A stretch of DNA of 64,000 nucleotides from Nocardioides scoriae (GCF_900104965.1 NZ_LT629757.1:2852001-2916000), one strand, 5' to 3'; shown: positions 27,536-41,475, numbered from the stretch's first letter. Program-made: numbers and translations. Notes: generated by a model not told the origin, from the sequence alone.

Positions 27536-29680
27536 CTACCCCTCCCGGGCGGCCGCGACCACCGGTGCGGGGGCCGGGCCGACGTGGGCCACGTCACGTC
27601 CCCGCGTCCCGACCGGCGCGCCGAGGGGCTCGGCGCCGGGGTGCAGCGGGAGCACGGCGGGGACGGCGGCGGGCAGCCGCACCTCGAAGATGCTGCCGCC
27701 GCTCGGGTTCTCGCGCAGCACCACGCTGCCACCGCAGCGCTCGACCGCACGGCGCACGATGGCCAGGCCGAGGCCGGTGCCGCGGTAGTTCTCGCCGTGG
27801 GCGCGGTGGAAGCTGGCGAAGACCTTCTCGCGGTGCTCCACGGGCACGCCGATGCCGTTGTCGGTCACGCTGAGCACGGTCCACTCGGCGTCCTCGCGGC
27901 CGCGCACCTGGACCCGCGGCCGGACGCCGGGGGCGACGTACTTGGTGGCGTTGCCGATGAGGTTGTCGAGGATCTGGCGCACCATCACGGGGTCGGCCGT
28001 GGCGTGCAGGCCGGTCTGGACGTAGACCTGGGGCCGGCTCTCGCGCTCGCGGAAGACCGCGGCCGACTCCTCGGCGGCCTTGGAGAGGTCGACGTCGACC
28101 CGCAGCACGGGGGCGTCGCGGACGACCGTGTACGAGAGCAGGTCGTCGATGAAGCTGCCCATCTGCCGGGCCGCGCCGGTGATCCGCCCGAGCGTCCGCA
28201 GTCCCGCCTGGGGGTCCACCGGGCCGATCCCGAAGTCCTCCGCGAGCGCCTCCGACCAGCCGTTGATGACGGTCAGGGGCCGCTTCAGGTCGTGGGCGAC
28301 GACGCCGGCGAACGACGCCAGGGCGTCGCGGTCGTGCCGGGCCGCGGTGACGTCGCGGAAGCTGACGATCGCGCGGACCGGCTCTTCCTCGCTGGCGCGG
28401 GGCAGCTGCGACGCGGTGACCTCGAGCGTCACCGGCTCGGTCGCCCCGGGCGCGGTGAACCTGTAGTCCGCCAGCACCTCCTCGCCCGCCAGGGCGCGGG
28501 TCACGGGCAGGTCGCGGGCGGCGACGGGCGTGCCGTCCGGGTGGGCCAGCCCCCAGCGGGCGCCGTCGGGGTCCAGGCCGACGACGTCGCCGTCCTCGAG
28601 CCCGGTCAGGCGACGTCCCGCGGGGTTGCGCAGCAGCACGCGGCCCTCGCCGTCGACCACCGTGATGCCCTCGCGCATGTGCTCGAGGACCGCGCCGAAC
28701 AGGCGCGCGCGGTCGGCGGTCTCGGCCTGGAGCGCCTGCAGGTCGGCCATCGCCTGGTTGCGCTCGGCCCGGCTGAAGCACAGCACCAGGCCGGTGACCA
28801 CCGTCATCGCGACGAACACCTGGGCCACCAGCGCGCGGTCGGCGATGCCGGAGACAGCGGCGAACGGGCCCAGGCCCTGCAGGGTGAAGTAGATGGCGCC
28901 CGAGCCGGCGGCGAAGCCGTGCAGCACCACGCCGCACGGCGACAGCCGGACCCCGGCCAGGACGCTGGTGAACAGCAGCAGGAACCCGATCGGGGCCGCC
29001 TCGGCACGGGCGAAGACGAGCAGCAGGAGCACGGCCGACAGGGCGCTGAGCAGGGCGGCCTCCGCGGCCTGGCGCCGCCCGGGCCACACCAGCGCGGCCA
29101 GGCGGCGGGCCACGTCGCCGGCACCGGTCGCACCCTGGAGCTGGGCCTGGAGCAGCAGGCCGAGCACGCCCACGACGAGCAGCCCGCTGGTGTTGCGCCC
29201 CCACCAGACGAGGAAGCCCGCCCAGGTGCTCCCGTCGACGAACCAGGCGAGGCCGACCTGGCCCAGGCCGGCGGCCAGCAGGCACGACAGCAGGGCTGCT
29301 CCGATGAGCGCGCCGAGGTCGGTCAGGGAGCCGGGGGCCGCGGGACCACCGAAGCCGACCATGTCCGGGCGGGCGCGGCGCATCACGGTGACGAAGACGA
29401 CGACCTGCAGCAGGTTGGTGACCACGAACAGGGCGGCCAGGGCCGGGGTCGCCCCGGTGACCGCGTTGACGGCGTACACCGTCGTCGCGAGCACGACGAC
29501 GTCGACGGCGAGCCAGGGCCGGTGGCTGGTCAGCAGCCACAGCGCCCCCACGCCGGCGGCCGGCCACACCAGGGCCAGCGAGTGGCCGTCGATGATGGTC
29601 GCGCGGCCGATCAGCCCCGCGACCAGGTAGAGGGCAGCCCAGGCTGCGGTGCGCAGCACCTGACGTCCGGCCGTGTTCAC
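27536..29680 (-). CDS. Membrane sensor histidine kinase (MASE1-like/PAS/HisKA/HATPase)
   Basis: 714 residues. About eight hydrophobic segments fill residues 10-300 and resemble a MASE1 sensor domain ([25 protein letters not shown]). A PAS domain follows at about 325-450. The H-box [15 protein letters not shown] places the phospho-His at 463. The ATPase has [18 protein letters not shown] and [14 protein letters not shown] Pro/Ala tail of about 40 residues ends it. There is no response regulator gene nearby, so it is an orphan kinase. The gap to ppsR downstream is 32 bases, allowing cotranscription and hinting at a carbon-status signal. GTG start at 29680. Confidence 0.88.
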   Translation of the reverse strand: MNTAGRQVLRTAAWAALYLVAGLIGRATIIDGHSLALVWPAAGVGALWLLTSHRPWLAVDVVVLATTVYAVNAVTGATPALAALFVVTNLLQVVVFVTVMRRARPDMVGFGGPAAPGSLTDLGALIGAALLSCLLAAGLGQVGLAWFVDGSTWAGFLVWWGRNTSGLLVVGVLGLLLQAQLQGATGAGDVARRLAALVWPGRRQAAEAALLSALSAVLLLLVFARAEAAPIGFLLLFTSVLAGVRLSPCGVVLHGFAAGSGAIYFTLQGLGPFAAVSGIADRALVAQVFVAMTVVTGLVLCFSRAERNQAMADLQALQAETADRARLFGAVLEHMREGITVVDGEGRVLLRNPAGRRLTGLEDGDVVGLDPDGARWGLAHPDGTPVAARDLPVTRALAGEEVLADYRFTAPGATEPVTLEVTASQLPRASEEEPVRAIVSFRDVTAARHDRDALASFAGVVAHDLKRPLTVINGWSEALAEDFGIGPVDPQAGLRTLGRITGAARQMGSFIDDLLSYTVVRDAPVLRVDVDLSKAAEESAAVFRERESRPQVYVQTGLHATADPVMVRQILDNLIGNATKYVAPGVRPRVQVRGREDAEWTVLSVTDNGIGVPVEHREKVFASFHRAHGENYRGTGLGLAIVRRAVERCGGSVVLRENPSGGSIFEVRLPAAVPAVLPLHPGAEPLGAPVGTRGRDVAHVGPAPAPVVAAAREG

Positions 29681-29729
29681 TCGCCGAGTATGCGGAAGAT
29701 TCGTCCGGTTTGCGTGCCGAATGTCCGAA

Positions 29730-29846
29730 TTAACGCCTGAAGGCCCACCGTCGGGCCGGGCGGGAGAGCTCGCGCACGGCGTCGGCGGCCAGGCCGAGCA
29801 CCGCGATCACCGAGCGCGGCTCCACGTGCACCACGAGTCCACTCAC
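29730..29846 (-). CDS. Small protein, 38 residues, unknown function
   Basis: GTG at 29846 has a good GGAGG site 7 bases upstream, and the frame runs to TAA at 29730-29732. The product is VSGLVVHVEPRS, then a hydrophobic VIAVLGLAADAV stretch, then a basic tail ending RRWAFRR. The hydrophobic-then-basic layout could be a peripheral or short membrane peptide. It sits in an otherwise empty 326-base gap (29681-30006) upstream of the kinase gene, on the same strand. Support is the ribosome site, the location and the presence of a clean stop; there is no homology evidence. The remaining bases of the gap show no gene. Confidence 0.42.
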   Translation of the reverse strand: MSGLVVHVEPRSVIAVLGLAADAVRELSRPARRWAFRR

Positions 29847-30006
29847 CGGACCACCTCCAAGCCTCCGGTGCCAGACTCGGCCCGGGAGTGCCGGGACCAC
29901 CCCGGCGACGACTGACGTCCGTCCCCGAGTACCCCGAACCGCCCCGTCCACCACCGACCGACCCCGCGCCGCCCCAGCACCACCCGCGGCGCCGCGAGAG
30001 GACCCC

Positions 30007-30798
30007 ATGAGCGAGCCCGCCTTCTACACCCGCGTCGACGAGGACACCTACGACTCGACGCCGGCCACCGCGAGCCCGTGGGACGAGTCGCTGCAGCACG
30101 GCGGACCGCCCGCGGCCCTGCTGGCGACCGCGATCGAGGCGACCCGGCCCGACGAGCCGGACTTCCCGATCGCGCGGATCACGGTGGACATGCTCGGGGG
30201 CATACCCCAGGGCCGGATGCGCACCGAGGTCGACGTCACCCGGCCCGGCAAGCGCGTCGAGCTGGTCGAGGCGCGGCTCCACGTCGACGACCGGGTCGCG
30301 GTCAGCGCCACCGCCTGGCGGATCCGGCAGCCCCCCGGCTCGACCCAGGAGCACGCCGCCGCGCCGCTCGACCTGCCGCCGCTGCCCGACGAGCAGCCGC
30401 AGGAGTTCTTCCCCGGCACCTCGCCCGAGTGGGGCTACGGCCGGGCCGTCGACTGGCGCTTCGTCACCGGTGGGTACGCCGCCCCCGGCCCGGCCTCGCT
30501 CTGGACCCGGCTGCGGATCCCGCTCGTCGAGGGCGAGCCCACCTCGCCGATCGCCCGGATGCTGGTGGTCGCCGACTCGGCCAACGGCCTCTCGGGCGAG
30601 CTGCCGCTGGCCGAGTGGCTGTTCATCCCGCCGACGCTCTCGGTCACGGTGCTCCGCGCGCCGCAGGACGAGTGGCTGTGGTTCGACGCCCACAGCACCA
30701 TCGGCCCCCACGGCCGCGGCCTGGCCCAGGCCACCCTGGCCGACCGGGCGGGGCTGGTCGCGGTCGTGGCCCAGCCGCTCCTCGTCGCCCCGCGCTGA
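30007..30798 (+). CDS. Acyl-CoA thioesterase-like protein (double hotdog)
   Basis: 263 residues with GAGAGGA shortly before ATG 30007. The first half has WDESLQHGGPPAALLATAIE and RITVDMLGGIPQG, the HGG loop and central strand of TesB-like double-hotdog thioesterases. The second half has VTGGYAAPGPASLWTRLRIPLVEGE and LFIPPTLSVTVL with WLWFDAHSTIGPHGRGLAQATL, a standard TesB-like ending. It probably hydrolyses acyl-CoA, though many members of this group have no known substrate. It is a single gene and converges on the alcohol dehydrogenase gene, with repeat copy B between them. Confidence 0.82.
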   Translation: MSEPAFYTRVDEDTYDSTPATASPWDESLQHGGPPAALLATAIEATRPDEPDFPIARITVDMLGGIPQGRMRTEVDVTRPGKRVELVEARLHVDDRVAVSATAWRIRQPPGSTQEHAAAPLDLPPLPDEQPQEFFPGTSPEWGYGRAVDWRFVTGGYAAPGPASLWTRLRIPLVEGEPTSPIARMLVVADSANGLSGELPLAEWLFIPPTLSVTVLRAPQDEWLWFDAHSTIGPHGRGLAQATLADRAGLVAVVAQPLLVAPR

Positions 30799-30806
30799 CG
30801 GCCTGG

Positions 30807-30952
30807 CCCTTCGAGACGGGCGTGGCCCTTCGAGACGGGCCCGGCCCTTCGAGACGGGCCTGGCGGCCCTCCTCAGGGACCGAGGTGGGTCATCGGTCCC
30901 TGAGGAGGTCGCCCCGGCGACCGTCTCGAAGGGTGGCGACCGTCTCGAGGGG
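30807..30952. repeat. Palindromic intergenic repeat, copy B, with expanded ends
   Basis: Core: CCTCAGGGACCGA pairs with TCGGTCCCTGAGG, plus the GGTCGCC-CC-GGCGACC hairpin. The left arm CCCTTCGAGACGGG occurs three times (30807, 30826, 30845), exactly 19 bases apart. The right arm occurs twice (GTCTCGAAGGG at 30923, GTCTCGAGGGG at 30942), also 19 bases apart. The right end touches the alcohol dehydrogenase stop codon (30953-30955). Confidence 0.88.
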
Positions 30953-31990
30953 TCAGGGACGCAGCACGGTGATTCCGACCGCGGCCGAGGGGTCGTCGAG
31001 GGCGGCGAGCTCCGCCGGGCCCTCGGCCAGGTCGACCACCCGGCGCACCAGCCGGCGCGGGTCGAGGGTGCCGAGCGCGATCAGGTCGAGCATCGCCGGG
31101 TAGCCCGCGGCCGGCATGCCGTGGGAGCCCAGCACCTCGAGCTCGCGGGCCACGACGAGGTCCATCGGGATCGCCGAGCGGGCCGCCTCGCCGAGCAGCA
31201 GCCCCACCTGCACGTGCCGCCCGCGCGGCCGCAGGCCCGCCACCGAGGCGGACGCGGCCGCCGGCGAGCCGACCGCGTCGAGCGAGACGTGGACGCCGCC
31301 GCCCGTGACGTCGCGGACGTGGGCCGCCGGGTCGCGCACGGTCGAGGGGTCCACCACCACGTGGGCGCCGAGCTCGGCGGCCAGCGCCCGGGCGTCGGCG
31401 CCCGGGTCCACGGCCACGACGTGCGCCCCCAGCGCCCGCGCGATCTGGACGGCCGACAGGCCGACGCCGCCGCACCCGTGCACGGCGACCCACTGGTCGG
31501 GGCGCACCCGCCCGTGGGTGTGGAGCGCGCGGAAGGCGGTGGCATAGCGGCAGCCCAGGGTCGCGGCCGTCACCGCGTCGACCGCGTCGGGCAGCCGCAC
31601 CAGGTTGGCCGCGGCCCGGGGCACCACCACCAGCTCGGCCCACGACCCGTCGTAGGTGAAGCCGGGCTGCTGCTGGTCGGGGCAGACCTGGGACTCCCCG
31701 TCGCGGCACCAGCCGCACCGCCCGCAGCCGACCACGAACGGCACCGTCACCCGGTCGCCGACCGACCAGCCGACCACCTCGGGCCCGACCTCCGAGACCG
31801 CGCCGGCCAGCTCGTGTCCCGGCACCATCGGCAGCGGCACGGGGTCGTGGCCCTTCCAGGCGTGCCAGTCCGAGCGGCAGACCCCGGTCGCCTCGACCCG
31901 GACCACCACCCCGTCGGGCGGGCAGGTGGGCTCCGGGACGTCGACCACCTCCGGCGGCTCGGCGTACGCCGTGTAGCGCACCGCCCTCAT
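30953..31990 (-). CDS. Zinc-dependent alcohol dehydrogenase (MDR family)
   Basis: 345 residues from ATG 31990. Catalytic zinc ligands are in GVCRSDWHAWKGH and PMVPGHELAG. The structural zinc lobe is CGRCGWCRDGESQVC with four Cys. The Rossmann fold has VAVHGCGGVGLSAVQIARALGA, where a GCGGVG loop binds NAD(P). It oxidises an alcohol, polyol or aldehyde adduct; the exact substrate is unknown. The stop codon is the first thing after repeat copy B, and the gene converges with the thioesterase gene. A divergent small gene starts 110 bases beyond its start. Confidence 0.88.
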   Translation of the reverse strand: MRAVRYTAYAEPPEVVDVPEPTCPPDGVVVRVEATGVCRSDWHAWKGHDPVPLPMVPGHELAGAVSEVGPEVVGWSVGDRVTVPFVVGCGRCGWCRDGESQVCPDQQQPGFTYDGSWAELVVVPRAAANLVRLPDAVDAVTAATLGCRYATAFRALHTHGRVRPDQWVAVHGCGGVGLSAVQIARALGAHVVAVDPGADARALAAELGAHVVVDPSTVRDPAAHVRDVTGGGVHVSLDAVGSPAAASASVAGLRPRGRHVQVGLLLGEAARSAIPMDLVVARELEVLGSHGMPAAGYPAMLDLIALGTLDPRRLVRRVVDLAEGPAELAALDDPSAAVGITVLRP

Positions 31991-32100
31991 CGTCGGGTCC
32001 CACGCGCCAGGTGCCGGATCACCCGCGCAGCCTAGTCGCGCCCGGCGCCCCTCTGGCAGACTCGGTGCACATCCGTTCACCGACCTCGCAGGAGTCCCCC

Positions 32101-32250
32101 GTGCTCAACGCCCTCTCCGGCATCGGAGCCCTCCAGGACCAGCTGGTCCGCACCAACGAGCTCCTCGACCAGGTCCTCTCCGAGCTCAAGCGCGTCAACG
32201 ACGAGGGCCTGACCCAGGTCGTCGAGGAGCTGCGCCGCCAGAACGCCTGA
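32101..32250 (+). CDS. Small helical protein, 49 residues
   Basis: GTG 32101 with CAGGAG about 7 bases upstream. The sequence is a run of amphipathic heptads (IGALQDQLVRTNELLDQVLS, then ELKRVNDEGLTQVVEELRRQ), so a coiled coil or helical hairpin is expected. It has no signal peptide or membrane segment. Low content of Arg-rich shadow codons and a clear ribosome site support a real gene. Neighbours are an alcohol dehydrogenase (divergent) and a GH13 enzyme (convergent), neither an obvious partner. Function unknown. Confidence 0.65.
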   Translation: MLNALSGIGALQDQLVRTNELLDQVLSELKRVNDEGLTQVVEELRRQNA

Positions 32251-32302
32251 GTCGTGGGCCCCACGACGCGCTCCGGCGCGTCGGGGGGCACGACCGCGTC
32301 GG

Positions 32303-34081
32303 TCAGTCCTGCGAGCGGAGCACGCGCGCGGCCCACGGCCCGAGCGGGGCGTACGCCGACGCGGCCGTCCCCTCGTTGGTCAGCACCACCTCGGCGCCGG
32401 GCGAGGCCACGACGCCCTCGGCGACCGGGTCGAGCTCGCCGTCGGACAGGTGGGCCAGCACCGTGAGGGTGACGCCGTCGGCCCGGCGGGTGAAGGCCCA
32501 CAACCGCTCGTGCTCGGGCAGCAGCAGGGTGAAGTCGCCCCGGGCGACCACGGGCTCGTCGTGTCGCAGCGCGATCAGCCGGCGGTAGTGGGAGAAGACC
32601 GAGGCGGGGTCGTCGTACTGGCTCTCGGCGTTGACCTCGACGTGGTTGGGGTTGACGGCCAGCCAGGGCTCGCCGGTGGTGAACCCGGCGTGGCGACCGG
32701 CGGTCCACTGCACCGGCGTGCGGGCGTTGTCGCGGCTCTTGACCCGCAGCGCGGCCAGCAGCTGCTCGGGGTCGTCGCCGCGGGCCACCCGCTCGCGGTA
32801 GTGGTTGACCGACTCCAGGTCGTCGAAGTCGTCGATCGTGGCGAAGGGCGCGTTGGTCATGCCGAGCTCCTCGCCCTGGTAGACGTACGCCGTCCCGCGG
32901 TGCAGCTGCAGCACCGTCGCGAGCGCGGTCGCCGAGCGGACCCGGTGCTGCGGCGAGTCGTCGCCGAAGCGGCTGACCGGCCGCGGCTGGTCGTGGTTGC
33001 TCCAGTAGAGGCTGTTCCAGCCGACGTCGGCCAGGCCCTGCTGCCAGCGGTCGAGGGTCGCCTTGAGGCGGGGCAGCTCGAGCGGACGCAGGTCCCACTT
33101 GCCGCCCGGGCCGGAGTCGAGGTCGACGTGCTCGAAGGTGAAGATCATGTCGACCTCGGCCCGCGCCGGGTCGGTGTAGAGCCGGCCGTGCTCGATCGTG
33201 GTGCCGGGCATCTCGCCCACCGTCACCAGGCCGGCGTCACGGCCCGCGAACACCTCGCGGTGCATCTCGGCGAGGAGCTCGTGGATCCGGGGGCCGTTGA
33301 AGGTCTCGTCGCCGGGGGCGGCGTACGACCCCGGCGGCGCGCCGGGCGGCACCGGGGCGTCCGCCAGCCCCGGGGTGCCGGGCACGACGCGCTTGCTGAT
33401 CAGGTTGACCACGTCCATGCGGAAGCCGTCGATGCCGCGGTCGAGCCACCAGCGCATCATCGCGTGGACCGCCTGCCGGACCGCGGGGTTCTCCCAGCTG
33501 AGGTCCGGCTGCTCGGGCGCGAACAGGTGCAGGTAGTAGGCGCCGGTGGCCTCGTCCCACTGCCAGGTCGACCCGGAGAAGAAGGACTCCCAGTTGGTCG
33601 GCTCCGCGCCGGGCTCCCCGCCGACGTGGCCCTCGCGCGGCGGGCGCCACCAGTAGAAGTCGCGGTAGGGGCTCTCGACCGAGGACCGGGACTCGCGGAA
33701 CCACGCGTGCTGGTCGCTGGTGTGGTTGACCACCAGGTCCATCACGACCCGGATGCCGCGCGCGTGCGCCTGCGCGACCAGCTCGTCGAGCTGGGCCAGC
33801 GTGCCGAACTCCGGCGCGACGTCCTGGTAGTCGCTGATGTCGTAGCCGTTGTCGACCATCGGCGAGGCGTGGACCGGGCTCAGCCACACCGCGTCGACGC
33901 CGAGCCGCTCGAGGTGGTCGAGCTTCGAGATCACCCCGCCGAGGTCACCGACGCCGTCGCCGTCGGAGTCGGCGAAGCTGCGCGGCCACACCTGGTAGAC
34001 CACCCCGGAGCGCCACCACTCGGGTGCCTGCGGGTCGGTGCCGGGCTCGGTCGCGCGGCTGGTGCCGGGGGTGTCGGTCAC
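32303..34081 (-). CDS. GH13 alpha-glucosidase (oligo-1,6-glucosidase/sucrose-isomerase-like group)
   Basis: 592 residues from GTG 34081. VVYQVWPRSFADSDGDGVGDL starts the barrel in 20-residue family style; conserved regions are DLVVNH (region I), GFRMDVVN with nucleophile Asp223, VGEMPG with acid Glu290, and SNHDQPR with Asp364. The C-terminal beta domain ends with GPWAARVLRSQD. It hydrolyses alpha-1,4 or alpha-1,6 glucosidic bonds from the non-reducing end of short oligosaccharides in the cytoplasm. It may support the alpha-glucoside phosphorylase and trehalose-type enzymes nearby. Repeat copy C lies just upstream of its start. Confidence 0.9.
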   Translation of the reverse strand: MTDTPGTSRATEPGTDPQAPEWWRSGVVYQVWPRSFADSDGDGVGDLGGVISKLDHLERLGVDAVWLSPVHASPMVDNGYDISDYQDVAPEFGTLAQLDELVAQAHARGIRVVMDLVVNHTSDQHAWFRESRSSVESPYRDFYWWRPPREGHVGGEPGAEPTNWESFFSGSTWQWDEATGAYYLHLFAPEQPDLSWENPAVRQAVHAMMRWWLDRGIDGFRMDVVNLISKRVVPGTPGLADAPVPPGAPPGSYAAPGDETFNGPRIHELLAEMHREVFAGRDAGLVTVGEMPGTTIEHGRLYTDPARAEVDMIFTFEHVDLDSGPGGKWDLRPLELPRLKATLDRWQQGLADVGWNSLYWSNHDQPRPVSRFGDDSPQHRVRSATALATVLQLHRGTAYVYQGEELGMTNAPFATIDDFDDLESVNHYRERVARGDDPEQLLAALRVKSRDNARTPVQWTAGRHAGFTTGEPWLAVNPNHVEVNAESQYDDPASVFSHYRRLIALRHDEPVVARGDFTLLLPEHERLWAFTRRADGVTLTVLAHLSDGELDPVAEGVVASPGAEVVLTNEGTAASAYAPLGPWAARVLRSQD

Positions 34082-34106
34082 GCGGGCGATCGTACGACGG
34101 GCCTGA

Positions 34107-34220
34107 CCCTTCGAGACGGGCCTGACGGCCCTCCTCAGGGACCGAGGGGGGTGGGCCCTCCTCAGGGACCGAAGCCAGTCCGCTCCCCGAGGAGGTCGCC
34201 CTGGCGACCGTCTCGAGGGG
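34107..34220. repeat. Palindromic intergenic repeat, copy C
   Basis: Left arm CCCTTCGAGACGG (from 34107) and right arm ending GTCTCGAGGGG (34210-34220) enclose two direct CCTCAGGGACCGA units, one TCCCCGAGGAGG partner and the GGTCGCC-CT-GGCGACC hairpin. The right end touches the hppD stop (34221-34223). Confidence 0.86.
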
Positions 34221-36058
<1,838 letters not shown>

Positions 36059-36106
36059 GCCGCTCGCCCCCGGACACCTCACGCGCGGTCGGTCGGGCGT
36101 GGAAGC

Positions 36107-38394
<2,288 letters not shown>

Positions 38395-38398
<4 letters not shown>

Positions 38399-39882
38399 GC
38401 CTGGCCGACCTCTCGGCCACGTCGCTGTCGGGAGCCGTCGGTCGCCGGGAGGTGTCGTGCGTCGAGGTGGTGGCCGACCACCTCGAGCGGATCGACGCCC
38501 TCGACCCGCTCGTCAACGCCGTCGTCAGCCGACGCCCGAGCGAGGTGCTGCTCGCCGAGGCGGCGCAGGCCGACACCGAGCTCGCCCGCGGCGAGCACCG
38601 CGGCTGGCTCCACGGCCTCCCGGTCGCGGTCAAGGACCTCAACGACGTCCGGGGCCTGCCCACCAGCCGCGGGTTCTTCCGCGACGCCCCGCCCGCCGCG
38701 CACGACTCGCTGGTCGCGGCCCGGATGCGGGCGGTCGGAGCGATCGTGGTCGGCAAGACCAACACGCCGGAGTTCGGGCTGGGCTCGCACACCTACAACG
38801 CGGTCTTCGGCACGACCCTCAACGCCTGGGACCAGTCGCGCACCGCCGGCGGCAGCAGCGGCGGGGCGGCGGTCGCCGTGGCGCTGCGGATGCTGCCGGT
38901 GGCCGACGGCAGCGACTTCTTCGGCTCGCTGCGCAACCCGACCGGGTGGAACAACGTCTACGGCCTGCGGCCGTCCCTCGGCCGGGTCCCCCACGTCGGC
39001 GACGAGCTGTGGCTCTCCCAGGGCGGCGTCGACGGTCCGGTCGCCCGCACGGCCGCCGACCTGGCCGCGCTCTTCGGCACCCTGGCCGGGCCCGACGTGC
39101 GCGACCCGCTCAGCACCGGCCCCGCGAGGGGGCCGCGGGGTGACCTCGCGGAGCTGGTCGCCCCGGACCTGACGGGGCAGCGCGTCGGCTGGCTGGGCGA
39201 CCTGGGCGGCTACCTGCCGGTGGAGCCCGAGGTGATGCGCGTCTGCGAGCGGGCCCTGCACGGCTTCGAGGACCTCGGCATGGAGGTGCTCCCCCGCGCG
39301 CTGCCCGCCCACGGACGCTTCCGCGGGCCCGACGACCTCTGGTCGGCCTGGCTGCCGTGGCGCCACCTGCTCGCCGGCTCGGCCCTCGAACCGGTGCACG
39401 CCGTCCCGGCGCTGCGGGCGCGCATGAAGCCCGAGGCCCGCTACGAGGTCGAGGGGCTGCTCGGCCACGACGGCCAGCCGCCGCTGTCGGCGGCCGCGGT
39501 GATGGCCTCCTCGCGGCTGCGCAGCGACCTCTACCGCGCGGTGCTGTCCCTGTTCGACGACGTCGACCACCTGGTGCTGCCCACGGCGCAGGTGATGCCC
39601 TTCGACGCCGCGCTCGACTGGCCGCGCGAGGTGGCCGGCCGGGCCATGTCGTCCTACCACCGCTGGATGGAGGTCTGTGCCCTCGGCACCCTCGTCGGCG
39701 CGCCCGTCCTGGCGCTGCCCGCCGGCTTCTCGGCCGACGGCCTGCCGATGGGCCTGCAGGTGATCGGCCGTCCTCGTGACGACGAGGCTCTGCTCGGCCT
39801 CGCCGCCGCGTGGGAGACCGTCACCGACCACCACCGGGCTCTGCCACCCCTGCTGCGGGGCCTGACGGGAGGGACGTCGTGA
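38395..39882 (+). CDS. Amidase (amidase-signature family)
   Basis: 495 residues from a GTG overlapping the previous stop. The catalytic Lys is in [10 protein letters not shown]; the cis-Ser loop is [14 protein letters not shown]; the nucleophile Ser is in [11 protein letters not shown]. That last segment normally reads GSDxGGSIRxP, so a Phe replaces a Gly near the oxyanion hole; this may alter substrate choice. C-terminal [20 protein letters not shown] is typical. It hydrolyses an amide of unknown identity in the cytoplasm. It sits between the GH13 enzyme and the LLM/hemerythrin fusion with start/stop overlaps on both sides, so all three are translated together. Confidence 0.85.
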
Positions 39883-41465
39883 CCGACCACGGCCACGCCC
39901 TGCAGTTCGGCTCCTTCCTCACGCCGTCGGCGGCCCACCCCGACCGCACCGTGGCGCTGGCCCAGCTGTGCGAGCAGGTGGGGCTCGACCTGGTGACCTT
40001 CCAGGACCACCCCTACCAGCCGGCGTTCCTCGACACCTGGACCCTGATGGGCTTCGTCGCGGCCCGCACCCGGACGGTCTCGCTCGCCCCCAACGTCGTC
40101 AACCTGCCGCTGCGCCCGCCCGCCGTGCTGGCCCGCAGCGTCGCCGCGCTCGACCTGCTCAGCGGTGGCCGCGTCGAGCTGGGCCTGGGAGCCGGCGCCT
40201 TCTGGGACGCCATCGAGGCGATGGGCGGCCACCGGCTCGCGCCCCGGCAGGCCGTGGTCGCGCTCGGCGAGGCCATCGAGGTGCTGCGGCAGTCGTGGGA
40301 CACCGGCGCGCGCGGCGGCGTCCGCGTCGACGGCGAAGTGCACCGGGTGGTCGGCGCCAAGCGCGGTCCCGCACCGGCCCACGACGTCGGCATCTGGCTG
40401 GGCGCCTACAAGCCGCGGATGCTCGAGCTGACCGGCCGGGTGGCCGACGGCTGGCTGCCCTCGCTGGGCTACCTGGCCGAGGGCGACCTCGCCGCCGGCA
40501 ACGCCCGGATCGACGACGCGGCACGGGCCGCCGGGCGCTCGCCCGCGGCGGTCCGCCGGCTGCTCAACGTCACCGGCCGCTTCACCGGCACCCCGGGAAG
40601 CGCGCCCCTGGAGGGGCCTGTCGAGCAGTGGGTCGAGGTGCTCGCCGGCCTCGCCCTGGAGCACGGCACCAGCACCTTCGTGCTGGGCTCCGACGACCCC
40701 GACGACCTGCGCCGCTTCGCCGGCGAGGTGGCACCGGCCGTCCGGGAGCTCGTCGAGGCCGAGCGGTCCGCCCCAGCCGCCCCGGCTGCCCCGGCCGCCC
40801 CGGCCGCCCCGGCGAGGGCCGCGGTCGCGCGGGCCGGGGTCGCGCGGTCGCGCCTGGCGGTGCGGCCCACGCCCGACGACGGCGCGCGTCGCAGCCCGCG
40901 ACGGGTCTGGGACGAGGGCACCCGGCCGGTCGGCCCCGCGCCCGACCCGGACCGCGACTACACGCCGCACGACCAGGCCACCGGGCAGCACCTCGTGGAC
41001 GTCCACGACCACCTGCGTGGCGAGCTGGCCCAGGTGCAGGACCTGGTCGAGCAGGTCGCGGCGGGCGCGCTCGGCGTCGCCGCGGCGCGCAGCCACCTGC
41101 AGACGATGACGCTGCGGCAGAACAACTGGACCCTCGGCACCTACTGCGAGTCCTTCTGCCGGGTGGTCACCACCCACCACACCCTGGAGGACCAGTCGAT
41201 GCTGCCGCACCTGCGGCGCTCCGACCCCCGCCTGGCCCCGGTGGTCGACCGGCTGGCGGAGGAGCACCTGGTCATCCACGAGGTCCTGGAGGGGGTCGAC
41301 CAGGCGCTGGTCGCGCTGGTGGCCGCCCCGGGCGCCGAGGGCATCGAGGACCTGCGGGCGGCCGTCGACCTGCTCGCGGACACGCTGCTGTCGCACCTGT
41401 CCTACGAGGAGCGCGAGCTGGTGGAGCCGCTCGCCCGGCTCGGCATGCAGCCGGGCCGGTCCTGA
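39879..41465 (+). CDS. Luciferase-like (LLM) oxidoreductase fused to a hemerythrin domain
   Basis: 528 residues from a GTG overlapping the amidase stop. Residues 5-295 are an LLM flavin- or F420-dependent TIM barrel: VGLDLVTFQDHPYQPAFLDTW, ALDLLSGGRVELGLGAGAF and VGIWLGAYKPRMLELTGRVADGW. An Ala-Pro linker (297-325) leads to a hemerythrin HHE-type four-helix bundle with iron-ligand candidates His371, His376/378, His433/434 with Glu437, His463/467 and His506 with Glu510. The two domains would combine flavin or deazaflavin redox chemistry with a di-iron oxygen, NO or redox sensor. Separately they are common; in one chain they are unusual. Confidence 0.83.
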   Translation: MTDHGHALQFGSFLTPSAAHPDRTVALAQLCEQVGLDLVTFQDHPYQPAFLDTWTLMGFVAARTRTVSLAPNVVNLPLRPPAVLARSVAALDLLSGGRVELGLGAGAFWDAIEAMGGHRLAPRQAVVALGEAIEVLRQSWDTGARGGVRVDGEVHRVVGAKRGPAPAHDVGIWLGAYKPRMLELTGRVADGWLPSLGYLAEGDLAAGNARIDDAARAAGRSPAAVRRLLNVTGRFTGTPGSAPLEGPVEQWVEVLAGLALEHGTSTFVLGSDDPDDLRRFAGEVAPAVRELVEAERSAPAAPAAPAAPAAPARAAVARAGVARSRLAVRPTPDDGARRSPRRVWDEGTRPVGPAPDPDRDYTPHDQATGQHLVDVHDHLRGELAQVQDLVEQVAAGALGVAAARSHLQTMTLRQNNWTLGTYCESFCRVVTTHHTLEDQSMLPHLRRSDPRLAPVVDRLAEEHLVIHEVLEGVDQALVALVAAPGAEGIEDLRAAVDLLADTLLSHLSYEERELVEPLARLGMQPGRS

Positions 41466-41475
41466 GCCGTCGGGC

